Positions 57,310 to 64,000 of a DNA stretch of 64,000 bases are shown piece after piece. The stretch's first letter is position 1. Every line of letters begins with the position of its first letter. Made by a program: the position numbers and the translations under genes. Origin of the DNA: Dyadobacter endophyticus (GTDB lineage Bacteria; Bacteroidota; Bacteroidia; Cytophagales; Spirosomataceae); NCBI RefSeq assembly GCF_014641595.1, contig NZ_BMIA01000001.1, positions 2,046,426 through 2,110,425 on the forward strand, in the 5' to 3' direction. Below the pieces are notes generated by a model that saw only the letters and a list, made by a program, of their open reading frames with translations, did no database searches and was not told where the DNA came from.

Positions 57310-59505
57310 TCAAATCTCTGTGGCCATGCCCGGATCACTGATGCCATGCCTGCCGGTTTCGATCCTTCCGGCAAAACGGCGCTGGAATTCGCCTTTGGAC
57401 CTAAACTGAACGGTAAGATCATACCAGTTTCCCTGGTTACCACATGCCCATTCCCTGACGACTTTTCCATCAGCCGGGATGTTGATATTTACAGATTCAG
57501 ATTGATCATAAAAATCAATTACCGACAGCTCAACACCGGATTTTGCCGGGTTTTGTAATTCCAAACGGACTATGCTTTTCCGGTGGTCATAGCTAACCTT
57601 TACTTCCGGTTCGTCGCTGGTACTACTCCCCGAGAATCGTTGGAAATAGCCATTCGGCCCGAATACTTCCAATGCGTAATCCCCCGAATCGGATGCGAGT
57701 GTCCATTCATCTGAAAGTGATTTCCCCGCTTCCACCGTGTAACGCCTCGGGATCCGATCGAGGTGTTTGAGGTCGTATACGTGAAACACGGCCCCGACGG
57801 TGCCCTTATTTTCAAAAAACAGTCCGATTTTATTTGAAACCACTTCTGCATACGTATGCAGGCGGTAAGGCAGTGCACGGGAGTAACGTGTACCTTTTTC
57901 CTGAAACAGCGGCCCGGGCAATTCAGGCGCTGTGGCTTTGGGAAGCAATTTCGATGCGTCTTCTATGCTGGCATAGTTGGTGGTGTCGGGTAATGCCGGA
58001 AAAACAGGGTCGTTTGGGTGAACAAAATCAAACGCCGAAGTGAGGTCGCTGCTTACCGAACGGTGCCAGGGACTAATCGCGGGGATGGTAATTTTGAATC
58101 GTTTTTCCAGAAACTGACCGACAGACGTATGATCGGCGACTGCGGAATCGACCCACCCTCCCTTGCTCCACGGAGAAATAATGTACATCGGCACGCGCGG
58201 CCCCATACCCCAGGGACGGATCGGGCCGGAAATCGTATCGCGCTTGTCCTGGTAAACACGCGTCCGCACCGGTCCGTCTTTTTTTCTGATCGCTTCATGA
58301 AAAGCGCTTGGAAACTCGGATGTGCCTTTGTCGTTGTTAAAATACATGCCCGCCAGGTCCATCGTCGACTTACCCGCCAATGTGCCGTCGGCATTATACG
58401 AAGGCACGGCCGGTGCAGGATGATGGTCGAAAAGCCCGTCGTTTTCGTCAAAAGTGAGGAAGAAAACGGTTTTGCTCCAAACCTCAGGATTGGAAGTAAT
58501 GGCCGTCAAAACCTGATGTGTAAAATCGCCCCCTCGGTTGGGGCTCGACGGCCCGCTCGGGTGTTCCGAATTACTTTGAGACGGAAGAATCCAGCTTACC
58601 TGCGGCAAAGTATTATTTTTGACTTGCTCGGTCAGGTCTTTGATCGACCAGTGCTTCATGCCGTTTTCATAAACTGGCGACCCGGGTTTCGCATTACGGA
58701 AGCTTTCGAATGCCAGACAGCCGTGCATTGCGCCCGTCCAGTTATCGTTCGGGTCCTGATAAATGCGCCAGCTTACGCCAGCTTTTTGCAAAACATCGGG
58801 AATTGTGTCCCATTTGAATGCATTGCCCCGATAAATATAGCCGGGATCTGGCATCTTTCCCTCTACCCAGCAGCGCAAATTCACCGGCTCAGACTCGGCA
58901 TCGGTACAATTGATGCCGGCCGCCCGTTTTTCCGGATCAAAGTTCGATCCGGACCAGAAAACGATCCGGTTGGGATCGGTACCTGTGGCGATGGAACAAT
59001 GATAGGCATCGGAGATCGTGAACGATTCGGCCAATGCATATTGGAAGGGAATTTCCTCACGCGTATAATAGGCCATTGAATACGGCGTCTTGAACATCGG
59101 CCAGAAGCCATATTTGCCCTGGTTCCAGGCGGCCTGCGTGTCGGGAAAGTCATGCGGCGTGCCATTTACGAGCGCCGCGTTGACGGTCTTTTTATCTGCA
59201 CGGTAGGGCGAGTATTCCCGCTTCCCGTCCGACTGCGTGAATGCACGCTTCCCGCTTTCGAGCGGAATAGGAAAGCGGTCGCCAAAACCCCTTACACCAC
59301 GCATCGCTCCGAAATAGTGGTCGAAGGAACGGTTCTCCTGCATCAGGATCACCACATGCTGTACATCCTGAATCGTCTTGGTAGGACTGTACGCATTCAC
59401 AGCCAACGCTTTACGGATCAACGGCGGCAACATGTTCAAAGCGGCCCCTGCACCTGCCGCGCCGGCAGACATCCTGAGGAATTTTCGACGATCTATTTCA
59501 GACAT
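57310..59505 (-). CDS. Phospholipase C, phosphocholine-specific type, Tat-exported
   Basis: A 731-residue protein with a twin-arginine signal (EIDRRKFLRMSAGAAGAG). The phosphoesterase domain starts with VVILMQENRSFDHYFGAMRG (about residue 50), the signature of bacterial phospholipases C and related acid phosphatases, and continues with TISDAYHCSIATGTDPNRI, FFLTFDENDGLFDHHPAP and PMYIISPWSKGGWVDS. The last 200 residues hold two small beta domains of the DUF756 type, for example FFENKGTVGAVFHVYD. The length is near 700 residues, as in the Pseudomonas PlcN/PlcH family. Likely product: removal of phosphocholine or a similar head group from membrane lipids outside the cell. It is a single gene. 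Confidence 0.9.
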   Translation of the reverse strand: MSEIDRRKFLRMSAGAAGAGAALNMLPPLIRKALAVNAYSPTKTIQDVQHVVILMQENRSFDHYFGAMRGVRGFGDRFPIPLESGKRAFTQSDGKREYSPYRADKKTVNAALVNGTPHDFPDTQAAWNQGKYGFWPMFKTPYSMAYYTREEIPFQYALAESFTISDAYHCSIATGTDPNRIVFWSGSNFDPEKRAAGINCTDAESEPVNLRCWVEGKMPDPGYIYRGNAFKWDTIPDVLQKAGVSWRIYQDPNDNWTGAMHGCLAFESFRNAKPGSPVYENGMKHWSIKDLTEQVKNNTLPQVSWILPSQSNSEHPSGPSSPNRGGDFTHQVLTAITSNPEVWSKTVFFLTFDENDGLFDHHPAPAVPSYNADGTLAGKSTMDLAGMYFNNDKGTSEFPSAFHEAIRKKDGPVRTRVYQDKRDTISGPIRPWGMGPRVPMYIISPWSKGGWVDSAVADHTSVGQFLEKRFKITIPAISPWHRSVSSDLTSAFDFVHPNDPVFPALPDTTNYASIEDASKLLPKATAPELPGPLFQEKGTRYSRALPYRLHTYAEVVSNKIGLFFENKGTVGAVFHVYDLKHLDRIPRRYTVEAGKSLSDEWTLASDSGDYALEVFGPNGYFQRFSGSSTSDEPEVKVSYDHRKSIVRLELQNPAKSGVELSVIDFYDQSESVNINIPADGKVVREWACGNQGNWYDLTVQFRSKGEFQRRFAGRIETGRHGISDPGMATEI

Positions 59506-59860
59506 TTTTCCGGATCAATTTTTAAATCAAAAGACAAAACAGGGCTTCATTTAACCTGTCGCGCCTCCGCCCCAGCTAAATTTTCATACTCCGTTAATCT
59601 GCCATAACCAACCGTCTAGGAATTGATATGCTTACAGGCGTTACCAAATCGGCAAAATGGCCATCGCACGCCGCCTAAGGAATTCCTGATCCGGTTGGAA
59701 CTGCATTCAAATGGCCTGATACCCGCCTCCTGGTGGCTCAGGCTGGTACAAAAATCGAAGGAAGCGGAGCTGACGCAGGACACCGCAATTCGTGAGCAGG
59801 AAAGCAAGCATGTCAAAAATAAAATCGAACTTGCGCTTTAAACGATCACTGATATTCCGG
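59506..59860. other. 355-base intergenic stretch with one doubtful open frame
   Basis: This gap lies between the divergent phospholipase and carboxylesterase genes and must hold both promoters, though I find no clear TAnnTTTG element. A frame from TTG 59623 to 59841 would code 72 residues rich in charged side chains (TPPKEFLIRLELHSNG, KNKIELAL). It has no ATG start, no ribosome-binding site that I can see and no family I recognise. It could be a gene remnant. An in-frame ATG at 59792 could extend the esterase, but the signal peptide supports 59861. Confidence 0.35.
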
Positions 59861-61417
59861 ATGAAATTACGCGCATTTTCGCTTTCCAACTTACTCCTGG
59901 CCGTCGCCCTGGCCACCCTTCATTTTTCGGCGCAGGCTTCGGATACACTTCGCATTGAAGGCGGAAGGGTTTCCGGCACAGTGAGTTCTGACGGCCGTAT
60001 CAGCATTTTCAAAGGCATTCCATTCGCTGCGCCGCCGGTGGGAAACTTGCGTTGGAAAGCACCACAACCCGTGAAAAAGTGGAGTGGCGTAAAAGTGTGC
60101 GACGCATTTGGCCCAAGCCCAATCCAAAATGAACCAGCACCGTTCAGCATGTGGAGCGCGGAGTTTCTTATTCCTAAAGCACCTATTAGTGAAGATTGCC
60201 TTTATCTGAACGTATGGACAGATAAACAGGGCAAAACAACGGCCAAAAAGCCGGTAGTAGTCTGGATTTATGGAGGCGGCTTTGTGAGCGGCGGTGCGGG
60301 GTGTGCCATATACGATGGCGAAGCGACAGCCAGAAAAGGCGTCGTTTTTGTCAGTATCAATTACCGTGTGGGCGCATTCGGCTTTTTTGCGCATCCAGAA
60401 CTGACGAAGGAATCAGGAAAGAATGCATCGGGTAATTATGCCCTCATGGACCAGATTGCGGCTTTGAAATGGGTTAAAAAGAATATCGCCCAGTTTGGTG
60501 GCGACCCCGAAAATGTCACCATTGCTGGCCAGTCGGCAGGCTCGATGAGTGTTAACTGCCTGGTGGTAAGCCCACAGGCAAAAGGCCTTTTCAACAAAGC
60601 AATCGCAGAAAGCGGCGCAGGTTTCGGCAGAAATTATCCATCCCTGAAACAGGCCGAAGAAGCCGGTTTAAAGGCCGGTGAAAAATTGAATGCAACCAGC
60701 CTGGCAGCATTGCGAAAAGTGCCTGCAGAAGAAATTTTGAAGAACATTACCACCTACCGCGGACCTATTACGGACGGACTGGTGCTTCCGGAGTCGGTAT
60801 CCACTATTTACCAGGCTGGAAAACAAAATGCAGTCACACTCCTTACCGGCTGGAACCAGAATGAAAACGCAGTGGCCAAGCCGAAGAATGCAGCTGATTT
60901 TCAGGCACAATATAACCAACAGTACGGTCCGATTGCCCAGACATTCTTCCAGTATTACCCGGCCCAATCCGACGCCGAAGCCGCGCATTCGCAGGACGAG
61001 CTCGCCCGTGACATGAGTTATGGTATTCAGAACTACTCCTGGGCACAAGCGCAGGCACAGCAGGGCAAAGGCGCATATTTATACCGTTTCACACGCAAGC
61101 TGCCTGCCACCGGCATTTACGCGCAGTATGGCGCATTTCATACGGGCGAAGTCGCATATGCGTACGATAACCTCCGTTTTATCGATCGTGCATTGCGCCC
61201 GTTGAATGCTACGGATGATCAGATTGCCAACGTCATGTCTGCCTATTGGGTCAATTTTATAAAAACCGGCAATCCTAACGGCACCGGATTACCACAATGG
61301 CCTGCATTCAATACCAACGCACCCCAAATGATCATGCTTGGCGACGAAATTAAGGCCGGGCCATTAACCGAACAACCTGCGCTCGATTTCCTGATCGAGC
61401 AGGCTGCCAAACGGTAG
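59861..61417 (+). CDS. Type B carboxylesterase, secreted
   Basis: A 518-residue exported enzyme. ATG 59861 starts a signal peptide (MKLRAFSLSNLLLAVALATL, cut after SAQA). Motifs in order: FKGIPFAAPPVGNLRWKAPQ near the N-terminus, EDCLYLNVW, oxyanion motif VWIYGGGFVSGG, nucleophile elbow IAGQSAGSMSV, the acid in GWNQNENAV, and the catalytic histidine in GAFHTGEVAYAY. All three catalytic residues are present. The family hydrolyses a wide range of carboxylic esters, including acyl groups on sugars. A gap of 57 bases separates it from the isomerase gene, so the two may be co-transcribed. Confidence 0.92.
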   Translation: MKLRAFSLSNLLLAVALATLHFSAQASDTLRIEGGRVSGTVSSDGRISIFKGIPFAAPPVGNLRWKAPQPVKKWSGVKVCDAFGPSPIQNEPAPFSMWSAEFLIPKAPISEDCLYLNVWTDKQGKTTAKKPVVVWIYGGGFVSGGAGCAIYDGEATARKGVVFVSINYRVGAFGFFAHPELTKESGKNASGNYALMDQIAALKWVKKNIAQFGGDPENVTIAGQSAGSMSVNCLVVSPQAKGLFNKAIAESGAGFGRNYPSLKQAEEAGLKAGEKLNATSLAALRKVPAEEILKNITTYRGPITDGLVLPESVSTIYQAGKQNAVTLLTGWNQNENAVAKPKNAADFQAQYNQQYGPIAQTFFQYYPAQSDAEAAHSQDELARDMSYGIQNYSWAQAQAQQGKGAYLYRFTRKLPATGIYAQYGAFHTGEVAYAYDNLRFIDRALRPLNATDDQIANVMSAYWVNFIKTGNPNGTGLPQWPAFNTNAPQMIMLGDEIKAGPLTEQPALDFLIEQAAKR

Positions 61418-61474
61418 AATTTGCTGGAAGCCGGCTTAGAGCGATTGTAACCAGTCAAACCAAACCGGCTCCTT

Positions 61475-62353
61475 ATGCGTATCGACAGAAAGACCTTTCT
61501 TCAAAATCTCTCCATGGCTGCCGGCGCAGCACTTCTCCCGGACCTGACGCTGGCCGATCCGCTTTTTCTGAAAAAACCTAAAATGCAGCTAGGATTTGTG
61601 ACTTACCTGTGGGGCAAAGACTGGGATGTGCCAACGTTGATCAAAAACCTTTCCGATACGCACATTACGGGCGTCGAGCTGCGTGTGGAGCATGCGCACA
61701 AAGTCATGCCCGATCTCACCCCTGACCAACGGAAAGAAGTGAAAAAGCAATTTGCCGACAGCCCTGTCAAAATAATAGGGCTGGGAACCAATCAACAATA
61801 TGATTATCCTGACCAGGACAAACTGAAAGCCTCTATTGATCGCACAAAAGAATTCATCCGCCTGAGCGCAGATGTCGGCGGCACCGGCGTGAAAGTGAAG
61901 CCGAATGCATTGCATAAAGAAGTCCCTACCGAAAAAACATTAGAGCAGATCGGGCTGGCATTGCGGGGGCTGGCGGGTTATGCCGCAGATTTCGGTCAGC
62001 AACTGCGGCTGGAAGTTCATGGTGAAGAGACGCAGGAACTTCCCAACATCCGCAAGATCATGGACTATGCCGATCACCGTAACGCGAAAATATGTTGGAA
62101 TTGCAACAAACAGGACCTGAACGGACAAGGCTTTCAATACAACTTCGACCTCGTCAAAAAGTATTTCGGTGATACCTGCCACGTCCGCGAACTCAACCGC
62201 ACCGATTACCCCTATCCCGAACTAATAGATAATCTGGCCAAAATGGATTACAAAGGCTGGGTACTGCTGGAATGCCACACCAACCCCGATGACAAAATCA
62301 AGGCGTTGCAAGAACAACGCCAGGTTTTTGACAAAATGATGGCTAAATATTAA
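61475..62353 (+). CDS. Sugar phosphate isomerase/epimerase-like TIM barrel protein, exported
   Basis: A 292-residue protein. The N-terminus has a Tat-like pattern with Arg-Lys in place of Arg-Arg (IDRKTFLQNLSMAAGAALLP), so export is likely but not certain. The barrel is of the xylose-isomerase-like/AP-endonuclease-2 type: MQLGFVTYLWGKDWD, ITGVELRVEHAH, GGTGVKVKPNA, LRLEVHGEETQELP and GWVLLECHTNPDDKI hold the Glu, Asp and His residues expected for the metal site. Such proteins isomerise or epimerise sugars or keto acids. Its stop codon directly abuts that of the converging glucarate dehydratase gene, with no base between them. Confidence 0.85.
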   Translation: MRIDRKTFLQNLSMAAGAALLPDLTLADPLFLKKPKMQLGFVTYLWGKDWDVPTLIKNLSDTHITGVELRVEHAHKVMPDLTPDQRKEVKKQFADSPVKIIGLGTNQQYDYPDQDKLKASIDRTKEFIRLSADVGGTGVKVKPNALHKEVPTEKTLEQIGLALRGLAGYAADFGQQLRLEVHGEETQELPNIRKIMDYADHRNAKICWNCNKQDLNGQGFQYNFDLVKKYFGDTCHVRELNRTDYPYPELIDNLAKMDYKGWVLLECHTNPDDKIKALQEQRQVFDKMMAKY

Positions 62354-63643
62354 TTACCAACGGACCGCTTTAAACTTCCAGCCGGGCACTTTTTTCTGCA
62401 TCTCAATTTCATCGTCGCGTTTTTTAAGACCGCAGGCAATGTAATTCTGATGCAGTTTTTTTAATGCCTCGCGATCCAGTTCCACGCCCAGGCCGGGGCC
62501 GGTAGGCACTTTCACGCTGCCTTCCTCAAACTGAATACGCCCGCCAACGATGACCTCGTCGCTTTGCCACGGATAATGCGTATCGAGTGCGTAGGGAACA
62601 TCCGGCAACGCCGCGCCGAGGTGTACCATCGCTGCCAGCGAAATGCCCAGGTGGCTGTTTGAATGCATCGACAGGCCCCGCCCAAACGTGTCGCAAATTC
62701 CCGAAAGCGTCATCGAAGCACGCAATCCGCCCCAGAAATGATGGTCACTGAGGATAATGTCTTCGGAACCAAGTTCTATGCTCCGCGGAATATCCCCGAA
62801 AGAAGTGGTGCACATATTGGTAGCCAGCGGAATACCCAGCTCCTTTCGCACCTTCGCCATATTCTCCTGCCCGCGCACGGGATCTTCCAGGTATTCGAGG
62901 ATACCTTTCAGTTCACGGCCATATTGAATGGCCGTTTCTACCTCCCAGATTGCATTCGGGTCGACGCGCAATGGCACATTCGGGCCGAATGCCTTGTGCA
63001 ATGCCAACATGGAATCCACCTCGATACGCGGCTCGAAAACGCCGCCTTTCAATTTAATGGACTGAAAGCCAAATTCTTTACACATCGCTCGTGCTTGCCC
63101 GACTATGCTTTCGGGGTCGAGTGCGGCGGCTTGCCGTGCGGCGGCCCAACCAGTGGCACCCGGGTCGGTACCGAATCCCAGCGGGCCGCCCGCACCTTCA
63201 TATTTATAAAACAAATAGGCCGAAAATGGCACACGGTCCCGCATTTTACCTCCCAGCAAATCCACCACCGGCCGGCCCGTAATTTTGCCGATAATATCCA
63301 GACAAGCCACTTCCACCGCGCTGAAAATATGCACGAGCTTCCGCTGGTCCCAGGGCGCATCCCCGCGCGCAGCCGCCGATTCGGTGCCGAAATGGTCGGT
63401 CAGTATCTGCCGGATCACATTCAGATTGTACGGATCGCGACCGATCAGTAATGCTTTGGCTTCTTCCAGAGCCGCGTCGATATCGCTGTTGCCCGGTATC
63501 TCGCTAATGCCCGAAATACGATCGTCAGTAACGATCTCAACAACAGTCCGAAGCGCATAAGGTGCATGCAGCCCTGCCGCATTCAGCAGCGGCGGGTCAA
63601 TAATAGCAATGGGAGTAATGTGGATTTCCTGGATGTGTGACAT
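62354..63643 (-). CDS. gudD: Glucarate dehydratase
   Basis: A 429-residue cytosolic enzyme of the enolase superfamily; ATG 63643 (MSHIQEIHITPIAI) matches the usual start and is preferred over 63697. The catalytic set of glucarate dehydratases is complete: K197-x-K199 in IKLKGG, D228 in LRVDPNAIW, E253 in YLEDPV, N276 in ATNMCTT and H327 in SMHSNSHLG, which correspond to K207, D235, E260, N289 and H339 of the E. coli enzyme. The N-terminal capping domain has VTDDRISGISEIPG. It converts D-glucarate, and often L-idarate, to 5-dehydro-4-deoxy-D-glucarate. The tartronate semialdehyde reductase gene ends 60 bases upstream on the same strand, so the two are probably one operon for sugar diacid use. 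Confidence 0.88.
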   Translation of the reverse strand: MSHIQEIHITPIAIIDPPLLNAAGLHAPYALRTVVEIVTDDRISGISEIPGNSDIDAALEEAKALLIGRDPYNLNVIRQILTDHFGTESAAARGDAPWDQRKLVHIFSAVEVACLDIIGKITGRPVVDLLGGKMRDRVPFSAYLFYKYEGAGGPLGFGTDPGATGWAAARQAAALDPESIVGQARAMCKEFGFQSIKLKGGVFEPRIEVDSMLALHKAFGPNVPLRVDPNAIWEVETAIQYGRELKGILEYLEDPVRGQENMAKVRKELGIPLATNMCTTSFGDIPRSIELGSEDIILSDHHFWGGLRASMTLSGICDTFGRGLSMHSNSHLGISLAAMVHLGAALPDVPYALDTHYPWQSDEVIVGGRIQFEEGSVKVPTGPGLGVELDREALKKLHQNYIACGLKKRDDEIEMQKKVPGWKFKAVRW

Positions 63644-63703
63644 CGGTACTGAATTTTGAATGGTTGAATGGGTGACCGGGCATGACCATGCCGTCAAAAC
63701 CTG

Positions 63704-64000
63704 TTAATCTTTTAATGCCAAAAACAGCGCGCTATGGTCGAGCTCGCCGTTGCCTTGCTGCATGGCGGCGTCCATTTGTCCGGCCGCCGTTTCAGTGCCG
63801 GGTAATGTGATACCGAGCTCGCCGCCAGTTTCGAGGGCGATGTTAATGTCTTTCTGATGTAGCTTGATTTTAAAACCCGGCTTAAAATTCCGATCGATGA
63901 TCCGCTGCCCATGGAGATCGAGAATGCGGCTCTGAGCGAAACCACCCAGCAATACTTCCCGCATTTTGGCAAGGTCTACCCCTGCTTTTTCAGCTAATGT
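63704..64000 (-). CDS. garR: 2-hydroxy-3-oxopropionate (tartronate semialdehyde) reductase, C-terminal part
   Basis: The frame is open to the end of the window, so only the last 98 residues are seen. They begin TLAEKAGVDLAKMREVLLGGFAQSRILD and continue with FKPGFKIKLHQKDINIAL, where the Lys of HQKD is the known substrate-binding residue region of beta-hydroxyacid dehydrogenases, and end DHSALFLALKD. The LLGGFAxS and GFKIKLHQKD phrases are typical of tartronate semialdehyde reductases rather than 3-hydroxyisobutyrate dehydrogenases. The enzyme reduces tartronate semialdehyde to D-glycerate with NAD(P)H, a later step of glucarate breakdown, which fits the gudD gene just downstream. Confidence 0.8.
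   Translation of the reverse strand, partial: TLAEKAGVDLAKMREVLLGGFAQSRILDLHGQRIIDRNFKPGFKIKLHQKDINIALETGGELGITLPGTETAAGQMDAAMQQGNGELDHSALFLALKD

Overview
The window looks like a chromosomal segment of a Bacteroidota bacterium of the order Cytophagales; a Dyadobacter-like member of the Spirosomataceae is my best guess, made without any database search. The reasons are a SusC/SusD pair, an ECF sigma factor with a membrane regulator, many SPII lipoproteins, LytTR regulators, ThuA and PVC-type quinoprotein genes, and a recurring TAnnTTTG element (often TAGTTTTG), the known Bacteroidota -7 promoter motif. I see no tRNA, rRNA, CRISPR array, insertion sequence or prophage. The only clearly broken gene is a Crp/Fnr regulator.

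Layout. 1-2.6 kb: end of a DUF4870 gene, DUF1304, a short DUF1059 gene, a frameshifted Crp/Fnr regulator and a secreted subclass B1 metallo-beta-lactamase. 2.7-12.4 kb, all on the minus strand: LytTR response regulator, hybrid histidine kinase, sugar-acid type MFS transporter, SGNH hydrolase, a large PVC-type heme-binding quinoprotein with HEAT repeats, and ThuA. 12.5-16.3 kb: a small secreted protein, a GDPD-like/alkaline phosphatase fusion and an endonuclease/exonuclease/phosphatase family enzyme. 16.3-23 kb: AraC regulator, NmrA-like oxidoreductase, Na+/H+ antiporter, alpha/beta hydrolase, SGNH membrane protein, solo LytTR protein and a lipoprotein. 23.1-29.3 kb: an FNR-like regulator followed by a three-gene RND efflux operon with a perfect FNR-type box in front. 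30-37.5 kb, minus strand: Tat-exported Gfo/Idh/MocA oxidoreductase, ApbE, SusC and SusD, with a perfect 24-bp palindrome at the head. 37.6-41.9 kb, minus strand: three lipoproteins (two of them paralogues), an ECF sigma factor, and a protein that joins an anti-sigma-like N-terminus to a beta-barrel-like C-terminus. 42-47.5 kb: a purple-acid-phosphatase/beta-propeller fusion and a heparinase II/III-type protein. 47.7-53 kb, plus strand: a heme-less PVC-type quinoprotein, a HiPIP and two amidohydrolases. 53-64 kb: Gfo/Idh/MocA oxidoreductase, secreted protein, AraC with a divergent phytanoyl-CoA-type dioxygenase, phosphocholine-type phospholipase C, carboxylesterase, a TIM-barrel isomerase, glucarate dehydratase and the end of tartronate semialdehyde reductase.

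How the genes fit together. Most of the window serves capture and periplasmic processing of carbohydrates, sugar acids and phosphoesters: glycan import (SusCD), sugar-acid uptake (MFS) and catabolism (GudD, GarR), periplasmic oxidation (quinoproteins, Tat-exported oxidoreductases), and phosphoester release (four unrelated enzyme types). The most unusual arrangement is the operon at 47.7-53 kb. There the quinoprotein has lost the cytochrome c domain that its paralogue at 3.7-7.1 kb keeps, and a HiPIP gene follows at once, as if one electron carrier had been exchanged for another. Second is the lipoprotein/sigma/trans-envelope regulator operon at 37.6-41.9 kb. Third is the FNR-like regulator, whose recognition helix fits the box in front of the neighbouring efflux operon.
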